Positions 52,644 to 61,779 of a stretch of 64,000 bases of DNA are shown here, piece after piece. The notes beneath the pieces were generated by a model. The model was not told the origin of the DNA. It saw only the letters and a list, made by a program, of their open reading frames with translations, and ran no database searches. The DNA comes from Flavimaricola sp. (GTDB taxonomy: Bacteria > Pseudomonadota > Alphaproteobacteria > Rhodobacterales > Rhodobacteraceae). Both the position numbers and the translations under genes were made by a program. Numbering within the stretch: the stretch's first letter is position 1; every line of letters begins with the position of its first letter. The stretch spans positions 38,873 through 102,872 of the forward strand of contig JAQWWH010000034.1 of NCBI GenBank assembly GCA_029255105.1. Direction: 5' to 3'.

Positions 52644-53135
52644 TCAAAGGAACCACAGCGGCGCCTGCCGCCTTTGCCGCCACTCAATGAGGGTCAGCAA
52701 AATGACGGCAAGGTCGATGGCGCTCAGAACCAGCAGCATCGCGCCGCCGACATGGGCCCATTCTAAGAGTTGATAGGCAATGAACACCGCCAAAACGATG
52801 ATTGACGACCCATAGGCCCATGCAGCCCCATAAAGCAGGGCCGCCACGATCCCGACATGCAACAAACCGTGGGCCGCAAAATAGACGGTGTAGAACGACA
52901 GGTCCGTTTGGGGCAGCGCCCCCGCAAAGGCCATGATCCTTGCAGCAAGATAATCGCTGGGGTCTTCGACCAGTTCGGCCGCAAGAAGATTTTGCAAAAG
53001 CGTTGGCAAACGCTCTGCCAGCCCAAAGTACAGCGCCGCTGCGGTCGCCAGTTGCACGAGGCCAAGCGCCCCCTTCGCCAGGATCGTGGCAAGAAATACG
53101 ATGTGGGACATTCTGCCCGGGCCTGCATCACGCAT
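52644..53135 (-). CDS. DUF2127 family membrane protein
   Basis: About 163 residues with four hydrophobic helices, in the DUF2127 pattern: ILAKGALGLVQLATAAALYFGL near the N-terminus, FYTVYFAAHGLLHVGIVAALLYGAAWAYG in the middle, and FIAYQLLEWAHVGGAMLLVLSAIDLAVILLTLIEW at the end. Function unknown. Two starts are possible: ATG 53135 (MRDAGPGRMSHIV) or ATG 53111 (MSHIVFLATIL); neither has a strong ribosome-binding site. It is convergent with aconitase X. Confidence 0.8.
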   Translation of the reverse strand: MRDAGPGRMSHIVFLATILAKGALGLVQLATAAALYFGLAERLPTLLQNLLAAELVEDPSDYLAARIMAFAGALPQTDLSFYTVYFAAHGLLHVGIVAALLYGAAWAYGSSIIVLAVFIAYQLLEWAHVGGAMLLVLSAIDLAVILLTLIEWRQRRQAPLWFL

Positions 53136-53350
53136 TACGGGACCCTGTTTTTGCACTGTCCCTTGCTTCAGGATCGGGGCCAAGGCGGAAAGGGAGCCGC
53201 ATCAACCTCCGTTGCATCGTGAATGGGACACTCATCTATGGCGACTTTCTGGATGGCGGGGAAGGCAACGACGGTCTGTTAGATCGTTGAACCGTTGTTG
53301 GATGTCGTCCGGACGGCCTTCCTTTTCAAGGGCACATGATGGCGGAGGCG

Positions 53351-54736
53351 CTAGGGCAGTTTGACGAGGGCCTCAAACCCATCATCATATCCCCGCGCCG
53401 GAGACATCAGGGTCAACACACCGCCGCTTTGAGTAACCAACTTATCGGCAATGGCAAGGCCAAGCCCTGACCCCTCGGCATCAGAGTGGCCTCTTTGAAA
53501 CCGTTGTTTGAGGGTTGGCAAGTCTTCGTCCGACACCACCGGTCCGTGATTCTTGACCGAGATGGTCCAGTCTGCGCCCACTTCGATTTCGATCGGGCTG
53601 CCCGAGGCGCCATGGCGTTCAGCGTTCTCGATCAGATTGCGCACCACGATTGCAAAGGCGTCGGCATCCATCTGGACCATGAGATCCTGACGCAGGTTGT
53701 CGTGCAGGATGACGGCCAAGGGCGACACTGCCCGCCCTGTGAACTCTGACACAACCGCCTGCAAGACCGGTGTCAGGTTCTGCCGCTCTTGCCTTTGGCC
53801 CAGATTGGCGTCCGCACGGGCCAGTTGCAAGAGACGGGTTCCCAGATTGGCCAGTCGTTTCAGTGCCCCTTCGATCTCTGCGGCACGGACGTGCCCCTTG
53901 CCATCGCCGATCTCGGCCCGCAATTGCTGGACCTGCGCCAGCGCGCCAGCGATGGGTGTACGCAACTCATGGGCGCTGTTGGCGGCAAAAACGCGTTCAG
54001 CATCCATCGCCTTTTGCAGTCGCTGCATCAGCAGGTTGGCCGACTGCGCTATCGGTCGCAACTCGGACGGTAGCGCGGCACTGTCCAATGGGGCGAGATA
54101 GGTCCCACCGCGCTTTGAAAGTTCGGTCGACAGGTCCTTGACCGGCGCCATGAAGAGGCGAACTAGGAAAAAGGTGGTCCCCGCCATCAGTGCCAGAAGC
54201 GCGACCATTGGCAAGAACAGCGCCCACGTCGCCTCGGCAATGGCGCTATCGCGGTGACTTCTTGCGGTGGCGACGGTCACTGAATAGCGGCTCGCAGGAT
54301 CGGCAATCGAATACAGCAAGGCATCGTCGGTAACATAAAAACCCGACCGTTCGCGGCGTTCGGACAGCAGTTCGCCCGCACCGGCAGATCGCATGATGAG
54401 CCTGTCCTGACCATCGCGAACCTCAAAGGCAAGGTAGTCGCTTCTGCCATCGCTGAGCATGTCCCAGTCATCAAAGCGGTCATCCGACTCTTCGCTATCG
54501 TGATCGTCATCGTGGTCCCGATCGCGATCCTGTTCCAGGCTGGCGCCAGCACCGGCATCGGGTCTGCGATCGTGCGTTGCGGCGTGCAACAGCCGGCTCC
54601 CTGCCCCTTGCAAGGTGTCTTCCAGCATTTCGTCGACCTCTTCGACAAAGACGCTGCGGGCGATCATCGCCGCCGACAACCAGAAGACAGTGATCAGCAA
54701 GCTGAGGCTCAGGATAAGCCGGGCGGTGATGGACAT
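53351..54736 (-). CDS. Sensor histidine kinase with acidic/His-rich periplasmic loop
   Basis: 461 residues. TM1 lies at about 7-28, the periplasmic sensor at about 29-170, TM2 at about 172-195, then HAMP-like linker, dimerisation helix with the phospho-His in AHELRTPIAG (near 258), N-box NLIENAERHG (near 360), and G-boxes including GSGLGLAIADKL (near 420). The sensor contains an extreme stretch, residues 68-90, with 14 Asp/Glu and two His. A metal-ion ligand is plausible. It overlaps the response-regulator stop by one base and is divergent from the flavin electron-transfer genes. Confidence 0.93.
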   Translation of the reverse strand: MSITARLILSLSLLITVFWLSAAMIARSVFVEEVDEMLEDTLQGAGSRLLHAATHDRRPDAGAGASLEQDRDRDHDDDHDSEESDDRFDDWDMLSDGRSDYLAFEVRDGQDRLIMRSAGAGELLSERRERSGFYVTDDALLYSIADPASRYSVTVATARSHRDSAIAEATWALFLPMVALLALMAGTTFFLVRLFMAPVKDLSTELSKRGGTYLAPLDSAALPSELRPIAQSANLLMQRLQKAMDAERVFAANSAHELRTPIAGALAQVQQLRAEIGDGKGHVRAAEIEGALKRLANLGTRLLQLARADANLGQRQERQNLTPVLQAVVSEFTGRAVSPLAVILHDNLRQDLMVQMDADAFAIVVRNLIENAERHGASGSPIEIEVGADWTISVKNHGPVVSDEDLPTLKQRFQRGHSDAEGSGLGLAIADKLVTQSGGVLTLMSPARGYDDGFEALVKLP

Positions 54737-55401
54737 CAGTCAGTCTCCCTTGAAACCTGGTAGCCAACGCCACGAAGTGTGCGGATCACGTCGCGTCCCA
54801 ACTTTTTCCGTAACCGGGAGACATAGACCTCGACGGTGTTGCTTTCGACTTCGGCTCCAAAGGCATAAAGCGCCTCTTCGATCTCGGATTTGGCGACCAC
54901 GGCTCCGGGCCTTTGGGTCAGGCGCAGCAGGACCGCCCATTCGCGGGATGACAGATCGACCGATTCACCGTCCAACATCACCTGTCGATTTGTCGCGTCG
55001 ATCCGCAGGTGTCCAAACACCTGTTCGGTTACGGGTTGGCCCGCATACCGGCGGGCGACGGCGGCAATTCGGGCGCTTAGCTCGGCCAGGTCAAAGGGCT
55101 TGGTCAAATAGTCGTCCGCGCCATCGTTCAGCGCCTCGATACGGGACGCGATCTGGTCCTGAGCGGACAGAATCACAACCGGCACCGCCTCGCCTTTGCG
55201 CCGCAATGCGCGCAACAGGTCGATCCCGCACCCATCTGGCAGACCAAGGTCAAGAAGGACGAGGTCATAGCTCGCAACGGCCAGAAGATCGCGGGCGGTT
55301 GCCAGATCCTGTGCCCAATCCACAGCATGATCGTCGCCCGAGGCATGGGCGTGAATCGCTTCTCCGATGGACCGGTTATCTTCGACCAGAAGAACTCGCA
55401 T
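54736..55401 (-). CDS. OmpR/PhoB-family response regulator
   Basis: 221 residues. The receiver domain has the phospho-acceptor in LVLLDLGLPDGCG (near 51), the acidic pair in LLVEDN at the start, and Lys in LTKPFDL (near 102). The winged-helix output domain (about 128-218) ends with NTVEVYVSRLRKKLGRDVIRTLRGVGY. The start at 55401 is MRVLLVEDN; the frame is open 60 codons further upstream, into the divergent gene's leader. It is translationally coupled to the kinase. The divergent position opposite the DUF2271-PepSY-ApbE genes makes these its likely targets. Confidence 0.94.
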   Translation of the reverse strand: MRVLLVEDNRSIGEAIHAHASGDDHAVDWAQDLATARDLLAVASYDLVLLDLGLPDGCGIDLLRALRRKGEAVPVVILSAQDQIASRIEALNDGADDYLTKPFDLAELSARIAAVARRYAGQPVTEQVFGHLRIDATNRQVMLDGESVDLSSREWAVLLRLTQRPGAVVAKSEIEEALYAFGAEVESNTVEVYVSRLRKKLGRDVIRTLRGVGYQVSRETD

Positions 55402-55492
55402 AGTATCCTGCGACCCCGCGCCGTTCAGCCTGCTGTCAGCTTGGCCTGTCATAGATACGTCCGAACTCGAAGCCAGTACAAGGACGAAGCAC

Positions 55493-55963
55493 ATGTTTGC
55501 CCTATCGAAGACCGCCACGGTTGTCGCCGTATTGGGTCTTGCCGCACCAGCGCAGGCCCGCCCCTTCAACATCTCGATCACGATGGATGCCTATCGCGGC
55601 CAGGAGGCGTATCTGGCGGCATATATCGTCGATGCCAACGGGCAATACGTCAGCACCGTACTGACCGCCGGCACCCGCAGCCGCTACCTGGCAGACCTGA
55701 GCCGTTGGAACCGCATGTTCCAACGCGCCGGAGGCAGGGTCGACGGCTTTTCCGGGGCCAGTATCGGGTCTGGTCAGTCGATCCGCACCCAGATCGATGT
55801 CCCCGACGCTTTGCTGAACGCTGGATATACGCTGCGCATCGAAACCGCGGTCGAGGACAAGCGTTACCAACCTGACGAAGCCGCCATCCTGCTTGGCGAT
55901 GCCAACAACGGCCAGCCCGTCGCCGGTAGCGGTTATGTCCGCACTGTGACCGTGTCCTACTAG
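55493..55963 (+). CDS. Periplasmic DUF2271 protein with ApbE-type flavinylation motif
   Basis: 156 residues with a Sec signal peptide (cleavage likely after PAQA, near residue 21) and the DUF2271 pattern (RPFNISITMDAYRGQEAYLAAYIVD, SRYLADLSRWNRMF). Residues 84-93 read DGFSGASIGS, which matches the D-x-x-[ST]-G-A-[ST] motif used by ApbE to attach FMN; Ser90 would carry it. DUF2271 proteins are known from surveys of flavinylated proteins. AAGGA site upstream. It is the first gene of an operon with a PepSY-reductase fusion (9-base gap) and ApbE. It should be an extracytosolic flavin electron carrier. Confidence 0.88.
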   Translation: MFALSKTATVVAVLGLAAPAQARPFNISITMDAYRGQEAYLAAYIVDANGQYVSTVLTAGTRSRYLADLSRWNRMFQRAGGRVDGFSGASIGSGQSIRTQIDVPDALLNAGYTLRIETAVEDKRYQPDEAAILLGDANNGQPVAGSGYVRTVTVSY

Positions 55964-55972
55964 GCCGGTCCG

Positions 55973-58204
55973 ATGTGGCGTCGACTTCATTCCGCTCTGG
56001 GCCTTCTTGCCCTTGTCGTGGTGCTGGCTTTGGCCGTCAGCGGTGCCATCCTTTCGGTTTACCCGATCAAGGACGGCATCGCAGCGGCACCTGTCGGAAC
56101 CGGTCAGTCGGTTGCCGACATTGCCGGGCCCCTGGCCAATGCCTTGCCAGACATCGAAAGTATCGAGGTCAGCCCATCGGGCCAGATCAGCGTGCAGTAC
56201 AGCGATGCCGACGGTTTGCCCTTATCGGGCATCGTCGATCCCTCATCAGGCGCGATCATCGGGTCAAGCCCGGAACCGGGATGGTTCTACGCGGGCCTGA
56301 AGGACTTCCACCGAGGCTTTTTGATGGGTGACAACGGGCGCATTCTGGCTGGCGTCGGGGCCCTCATCATGGCTGCCCTTTCGCTGAGCGGCCTTGCCCT
56401 GCTGGTATCCAGAATGGGTGGCTGGCGACGTATAGTCGATGCGCCAAGGGGGAGTTTTGCCGCGCGGCTGCACACGATCCTGACGCGGGTGGCCCTTTTG
56501 CCCTTCTTGTTGTCGTCGGTCACAGCCGTCTACCTGTTCGCCGTCCAGTTCGAATGGATCATGGTCGAGGATGCGACCTCGGTCGCCTACCCGGAATCGA
56601 CCCAAGGATTGCCCGCCGTCTCGCCCGGCACCCTGGCCGGGCTTGCTGCCGTACCGCTACAGGACCTGCGCAGCCTGCAGTTTCCCTACCCCGGCGATAG
56701 CTACGACGTCTTTACCCTTCGCACCGATGCCGGGCTGACGGTCGTGGATCAGTTTACCGGAGAGGTCCTTGAGACCGTCCCCGCCACGCGGTCGCAGCAA
56801 ATCTATGCCTGGTTCTACGCCCTGCACACCGGCGAAGGGCTGGCCTGGGTCGGAGCCCTGCTCGGACTCGCCGCCACTTTGGTGCCCGGTATCGGGGCCG
56901 CCGGGGTGGCCATCTGGTGGCAACGACGACGCCAGGGCGGACACCGTGTCCAGGGCAATATCGCAGCAGGCAAGGCAGAGATCGTGATCCTGGTCGGCTC
57001 TGAAGGCGGCAGCACCTGGGGGTTCGCCAGGTCCCTTCACCGCGACCTTACGGCGGGCGGAAAGGCTGTCCATCTTGGGGCAATGAACGACTTTTCCGGC
57101 CGGTATGGGTCGGCCGAACAGGTGATCTTCCTGACGTCAACCTATGGTGACGGCAACGCACCAGAGAACGCGGCAAAGGCCCTTTCGCTTTTGGCAGAGC
57201 AGGTCGAACCGCCCAAATGGCAATACGCCGTGCTTGGCTTTGGCGACCGGGCTTTTCCCAAGTTCTGCCAATTCGCCAAGGACCTCGATCTTGCCCTTGG
57301 GACCCGAGGCTGGACTGCAGCCTTGCCCGTCACCTTGATCAACCGGCAGTCCACCCAGGCCTTTGCCACTTGGGGGAACGACCTGGGGCGAGCCCTCGGG
57401 CTGACCCTGTCGCTTAGCCATCAGATCGCCACCCCGCCAACGCAGCGGCTGACGCTCATCGGGCGTGACTTCTACGGCGAGGCCATGCAGGCCCCGACAG
57501 CGGTCTTCCGGTTTCGCCTGTCGACCCCGCCCCGGACCGGTGGTCTGCGCAAGCTGATGCGTTTTTTGGGGGCGGCTACCTGCTATTCACCGACCGATCT
57601 TCTGGGGGTCTTACCCCCCGACGGGACGGTGCCGCGCTACTATTCGATCGCGTCAATCGCATCCGATAGCGAGGTCGAGATTTGCGTGCGCAAGCAGGCG
57701 GGCGGCCTCTGCTCGACCTACCTGCATGATTTGCAAATCGGAGATGAGATTGACGCTTTTGGTCGCCCAAACCCGGATTTCTCATTCCCCTTTCGGCGCA
57801 AGCCGGTCATCATGGTCTCGGCGGGGACAGGCATCGCCCCCTTTGCCGGATTGATACGGTCCAACCGACGCAAACAGGCACTTCATCTGTTTTGGGGGGG
57901 CCGGTCGGCAGAGTCGGACTTCCTCTACGAAGACGCCTTGCACGCAGCCCAGCAGTCAGGACAGCTTGCCAGCCTGACCACCGCCTTCAGCCGGATGGAG
58001 GCCGGGGCCTATGTCCAGGACCGTGTCCGCGCCGATGCCCCCCGCGTGTCCGGTCTTCTGTCCAGGGGGGCTGCCGTGATGGTCTGCGGGGGGGACGCAA
58101 TGGCCCAGGCCGTCCGGGCCGAATTCGACGTGATCCTTGCGACACTTGGCACATCGGTTGACGCTCTCAAGCAGCGTGGCCTTTACCTTGAAGACGTATT
58201 CTAG
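55973..58204 (+). CDS. PepSY membrane / flavodoxin / ferredoxin-reductase fusion
   Basis: 743 residues. The N-terminal PepSY-associated membrane part (about 1-325) has four helices: 5-28, near 120-145, near 162-185 and near 285-315. The large loop between the first two holds a PepSY-like fold. A cytosolic flavodoxin domain (from near 333, VGSEGGSTWGFARSL, STYGDGNAPENAA) and an FNR-type domain follow, with the FAD motif RYYSIASI near 560 and the NADPH motif VSAGTGIAPF near 620. The layout moves electrons from NADPH through FAD/FMN across the membrane, to a flavoprotein partner such as the DUF2271 protein. Confidence 0.9.
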   Translation: MWRRLHSALGLLALVVVLALAVSGAILSVYPIKDGIAAAPVGTGQSVADIAGPLANALPDIESIEVSPSGQISVQYSDADGLPLSGIVDPSSGAIIGSSPEPGWFYAGLKDFHRGFLMGDNGRILAGVGALIMAALSLSGLALLVSRMGGWRRIVDAPRGSFAARLHTILTRVALLPFLLSSVTAVYLFAVQFEWIMVEDATSVAYPESTQGLPAVSPGTLAGLAAVPLQDLRSLQFPYPGDSYDVFTLRTDAGLTVVDQFTGEVLETVPATRSQQIYAWFYALHTGEGLAWVGALLGLAATLVPGIGAAGVAIWWQRRRQGGHRVQGNIAAGKAEIVILVGSEGGSTWGFARSLHRDLTAGGKAVHLGAMNDFSGRYGSAEQVIFLTSTYGDGNAPENAAKALSLLAEQVEPPKWQYAVLGFGDRAFPKFCQFAKDLDLALGTRGWTAALPVTLINRQSTQAFATWGNDLGRALGLTLSLSHQIATPPTQRLTLIGRDFYGEAMQAPTAVFRFRLSTPPRTGGLRKLMRFLGAATCYSPTDLLGVLPPDGTVPRYYSIASIASDSEVEICVRKQAGGLCSTYLHDLQIGDEIDAFGRPNPDFSFPFRRKPVIMVSAGTGIAPFAGLIRSNRRKQALHLFWGGRSAESDFLYEDALHAAQQSGQLASLTTAFSRMEAGAYVQDRVRADAPRVSGLLSRGAAVMVCGGDAMAQAVRAEFDVILATLGTSVDALKQRGLYLEDVF

Positions 58205-58212
58205 GGGGCCGC

Positions 58213-59205
58213 ATGTTCGGATATCGCAAACCTTCCCGCCCGGCGACCCCGCAACCCGCCACAGCAAGACAGGCCGCAAGCTTGCAAAGTGCCCAAGGTC
58301 CGACCATGGGGACAGAGTGGGCGGCGGACTTTGTGACCCGCGACGATGTCAAAGCAAAGATTGTTGCCCTACTACAGCAAGCGGTCGATCTGGTGGACGG
58401 GCAAATGTCGACCTGGAAACCTGCTTCGGACTTGTCGCGGGTAAACGCCGCGCCGGTAGGTGATTGGGTACCCGTTCCCGCAGAGCTTGCCTTCGTCGTT
58501 CGGCAGGCCATTGCGCTGGGCCGGGCCACATCCGGGGCCTTTGACATCACCGTGGGGTCACAGGTGGATGCCTGGGGCTTTGGCCCGCCGGGGATGACCG
58601 ATCCCCCCCTGTCGTCCCTGCCGTCGGCCGGGTCTGGTGCGCTGGAACTATCGCCGGACGAAACGGCGCTGCGCAAAACGGCCCCTCTCTCGCTCGATCT
58701 GTCGGGCATCGCCAAAGGCTACGGCGTTGATCTGATGGCAAAGGTGCTGGAGGCGGCCGGAATCGTCGACTACCTCGTTATTCTGGATGGCGAACTGCGC
58801 CTGAGGGGCCGCAAGCCTGGTGCCGAGGGCCGCTGGTCCATCGCGCTCGATGCCCCTGTTGGGGGCGCGCGTGAAGCATGGGATGCGCTTGAGCCGCAAG
58901 ACGGGGCGCTGGCGACCTCAGGCGACTACCGGCACTTTCGGTTGAAGGATGGCAAGGCGCTGGCCCATACCATTGATCCGGCAACGGGCCGACCGTTGGA
59001 CAACGGCATCGCTTCTGTCACCGTCTTTGATCCACAATGCTGGCGCGCCGATGCCTTGGCGACCGCCTTGATGGTCCTGGGGCCGCAAAAGGGCATCGCG
59101 CTGGCGCAGGCCCGGAACATCCCCGCACTTTTCCTGCTGCGTGACGATGACGGGATCAGCGAAAGGGTGACCGGACCGTTCGATGAACTTTGTCGGGGCG
59201 GATGA
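58213..59205 (+). CDS. apbE: FAD:protein FMN transferase ApbE
   Basis: 330 residues. Flavin transferase that attaches FMN to Thr/Ser of target proteins from FAD. Family motifs: GPTMGTEW near 30, DITVGSQVDAWGFGPP near 115, LDLSGIAKGYGVDL near 162, and ATSGDYRHF followed by HTIDPATGRPLDN near 238-262. No clear signal peptide or lipobox is seen at the N-terminus (MFGYRKPSRPATPQP), although targets and most family members are periplasmic. It lies 8 bases after the PepSY-fusion gene and completes the module. Confidence 0.93.
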   Translation: MFGYRKPSRPATPQPATARQAASLQSAQGPTMGTEWAADFVTRDDVKAKIVALLQQAVDLVDGQMSTWKPASDLSRVNAAPVGDWVPVPAELAFVVRQAIALGRATSGAFDITVGSQVDAWGFGPPGMTDPPLSSLPSAGSGALELSPDETALRKTAPLSLDLSGIAKGYGVDLMAKVLEAAGIVDYLVILDGELRLRGRKPGAEGRWSIALDAPVGGAREAWDALEPQDGALATSGDYRHFRLKDGKALAHTIDPATGRPLDNGIASVTVFDPQCWRADALATALMVLGPQKGIALAQARNIPALFLLRDDDGISERVTGPFDELCRGG

Positions 59206-59338
59206 ACCGGTGAATCACACCAGCGTCGGCCACGATTGATAGGAGTTCCGAGGGGCAATTGAATTGCGCCTTCGATTGCGGCATGTCGCGGTCAGCGGTG
59301 CCGGGTCCGGTTTCCGCCACAAGGGGTGAGGGACGGAT

Positions 59339-60409
59339 TTGGATGTAGTTGTCATCGGCGCTGGCCTGTCGGGTCTGACGGCTGCTGTCACATTGCAAGG
59401 CAAGGGTGCCGATGTTCAGGTCCTAGAGGCTGGGCCGCAGATCGGCGGCCGCATTCGCGCCTTGCGAGATCCAGACAGCGGTCAGGTCCTGGCCGATCTT
59501 GGGCCGACATGGGTCTGGCCGAAATACCAACCCGTCGCCGCCCGTTGGCTGCAAAAGCTGGGCGTCGAAACGTTTGAGCAGTTCAACGACGGCAATGCCG
59601 TGATCACCGGCTATGGACCGAGCCCCTTGCATCAGCCGTTGCCGGGACAGGATGGCATGGTCCGCCCCGTTGGCGGCCCGACGGCACTGATTGACGCGCT
59701 TTCCAGGGAACTTGGCAGCGACCGCGTCCGCACCTCCTCGACCGTCACCGGGATCATCGAGGATGGGTCCGACCGGATCGCGGTCCAACTGGCTTCGGGC
59801 GAAGTGATCACCGCCCGCAGGGTCATCCTGTCCATCCCGTCGCGCGTGGCGGCCACGACCTTGCACCTGCCCTGGGCGCCCCCGTCCTTGACGGAGGCGA
59901 TGCGGCAAACCCCAACCTGGATGAGCACGACCGCCAAAGCTGTCGCAGTTTACGACCGCCCGTTCTGGCGCGACAGCGGACTTTCCGGCAGGATCGCCAG
60001 CCGCTACGGCCCCTTGGTCGAGGCGCATGACCATTCAGGGATCGCAGGCAGCCCTGCCGCGATTTTCGGCTTTGTCGGATGGTCGCTGGAACAGCGCCAG
60101 AATGACCCCGACGGTCTGAGGCAGGCCATTCTGACCCAGCTAGCCGACTGCCTGGGAGAGGCCGCAGGGGACCCTGTGTCCCTCAAGATCGAGGATTGGG
60201 CGATAAACAAGCACATCGTCACCGACCTCGACCTGTCGCAGCCCCCACACCATCCCGATGTTGGGCCGAACCTGCTAAGACAGCCCTATCTTGGCGGCCG
60301 CTTGCGGTTTGCCGTGTCAGAAGTGGCCTTGCGCAGCCCCGGCCTGATCGAGGGTGCCTTCGATATCGGGGAAGCGGTCGCCGCGGCGATGACCTTGACC
60401 AATTCCTGA
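59339..60409 (+). CDS. Flavin amine oxidase-like FAD oxidoreductase, TTG start
   Basis: 356 residues. Begins with the GMC/MAO-type FAD motif VVVIGAGLSGLTAAVTL, then the second nucleotide-binding region EAGPQIGGRI near 35. The end RFAVSEVALRSPGLIEGAFDIGEAVA fits the amine-oxidase C-terminus. The start must be the TTG at 59339: an in-frame TGA lies 12 bases upstream, and GTGAGGG supplies a ribosome-binding site. Substrate unknown. It may be co-transcribed with the following DadA-like gene, 113 bases further on. Confidence 0.85.
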   Translation: MDVVVIGAGLSGLTAAVTLQGKGADVQVLEAGPQIGGRIRALRDPDSGQVLADLGPTWVWPKYQPVAARWLQKLGVETFEQFNDGNAVITGYGPSPLHQPLPGQDGMVRPVGGPTALIDALSRELGSDRVRTSSTVTGIIEDGSDRIAVQLASGEVITARRVILSIPSRVAATTLHLPWAPPSLTEAMRQTPTWMSTTAKAVAVYDRPFWRDSGLSGRIASRYGPLVEAHDHSGIAGSPAAIFGFVGWSLEQRQNDPDGLRQAILTQLADCLGEAAGDPVSLKIEDWAINKHIVTDLDLSQPPHHPDVGPNLLRQPYLGGRLRFAVSEVALRSPGLIEGAFDIGEAVAAAMTLTNS

Positions 60410-60534
60410 CCTAAGCGCCAAGCATTCAAGGCAAAGCCAGCGCGCTGCAAGTACCGCCGTCCCGGTCAGAGGCCATCCAATCCGCTTGCAAGGGCGGGTG
60501 GTCTGTTGTTTCGTGACGCCGATTGGGGACAGGC

Positions 60535-61779
60535 GTGCAAACAAAATCAGTCATCGTTGTCGGCACGGGAATTGTCGGGGTTTCGACCGCGCTCTGGCTG
60601 CAACGGGATGGTTTCGCCGTCACCCTGATCGACCGCGAAGGGCCGGCGGCGGGCACATCCTACGGCAACGCCGGCGTCATCGCATCGGGTGCGATTGTGC
60701 CGGTCAGCGTCCCGGGGCTGTGGCGCAAGGCGCCCGGAATGCTTTTCAGCCCCAACCAGCCCCTGTTCCTCAAGTGGTCCTATCTGCCACGGCTCTTGCC
60801 GTTCCTGCGACAGTACCTTGGGCAATCCCGGAACGTCGATCACATCGCAGGTCAATTGTACGAACTGCTGCATGACGCGGTGGACCAGCACCACGCCCTC
60901 GCCGACGGCACCCCGGCGGCCCAATACATCACCAACGACGACTGGATTTACGGCTACAAGGACCGGGAGGCGTTTCTAGCGGACAGCTACGGCTGGGCGA
61001 TCCGCAAGAAGTATGGCGTCCCGTTTGAAGAGGTGTCGGGCGCGGACCTTGCCGCCCATGACCCAGCCCTTGGGCAACGCTTTGGCCATGGCGTGCGCCT
61101 GCTGCGGCATGGTCGGATCGTCGATCCGGGGGCCTATGTCGCAGCCCTCATGGCAGAATTCTGCGACAAGGGCGGCGTGTTTCGCAAGGCCACGATCACC
61201 GACGTCCACCTTGCCAATGGGACCTGCACAGGGATTGAGACGGACAAGGGCCCGATGACGGCGGATCACTACGTGCTGACCCTTGGGCCATGGTCCGGTC
61301 CGCTGGCGGCGAAACTGGGGATCACCGTCCCGCTCGAATCCGAACGGGGGTATCACGTCGAATTCGTGAACCCGTCGATCACGCTCAAAAACTCGGTGAT
61401 GGTGACATCGGGCAAGTTTGCCATGCACTCCATGACCGGACGGTTGCGCTGTGCGGGCATGGTCGAATTCGGAGGGCTGACGGCGGCCCCCTCAAAGGCC
61501 CCCTTCGACCTTTTGCGGCGACAGGTAAAGGCGCTGTTCCCCGACCTGACCTACGACCGGGTCGACGAATGGATGGGCCACCGGCCCAGCACACCAGACT
61601 CGCTGCCCGTCATCGGTACGGCACCCCGGGCGGACAATCTGACGTTGGGCTACGGGCATCAGCACGTTGGGCTGACGGCAGGGCCCAAGACCGGTCGCTG
61701 GCTGGCTCAAATCGCCAGCGGGCGCGGGCCGAACACGGACCTTGGGGCCTTTTCCCCCGGCCGGTCGACCCGGCCTTAG
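60535..61779 (+). CDS. DadA-like FAD-dependent oxidoreductase (D-amino acid dehydrogenase family)
   Basis: About 414 residues. FAD motif VIVVGTGIVGVSTALWLQRDG at the N-terminus, and SYGNAGVIASG near 38, typical of the D-amino-acid dehydrogenase group, with YVLTLGPWSGPLAAKLG near 248 and a late GYGHQHVGLTAGPKTG (near 378). It would oxidise a D-amino acid or a related secondary amine and pass electrons to the respiratory chain. Start: GTG at 60535 (VQTKSVIVV) or TTG at 60523; the former is preferred for the GGGGACAGG just upstream. Convergent with the sterol-desaturase remnant. Confidence 0.88.
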   Translation: MQTKSVIVVGTGIVGVSTALWLQRDGFAVTLIDREGPAAGTSYGNAGVIASGAIVPVSVPGLWRKAPGMLFSPNQPLFLKWSYLPRLLPFLRQYLGQSRNVDHIAGQLYELLHDAVDQHHALADGTPAAQYITNDDWIYGYKDREAFLADSYGWAIRKKYGVPFEEVSGADLAAHDPALGQRFGHGVRLLRHGRIVDPGAYVAALMAEFCDKGGVFRKATITDVHLANGTCTGIETDKGPMTADHYVLTLGPWSGPLAAKLGITVPLESERGYHVEFVNPSITLKNSVMVTSGKFAMHSMTGRLRCAGMVEFGGLTAAPSKAPFDLLRRQVKALFPDLTYDRVDEWMGHRPSTPDSLPVIGTAPRADNLTLGYGHQHVGLTAGPKTGRWLAQIASGRGPNTDLGAFSPGRSTRP

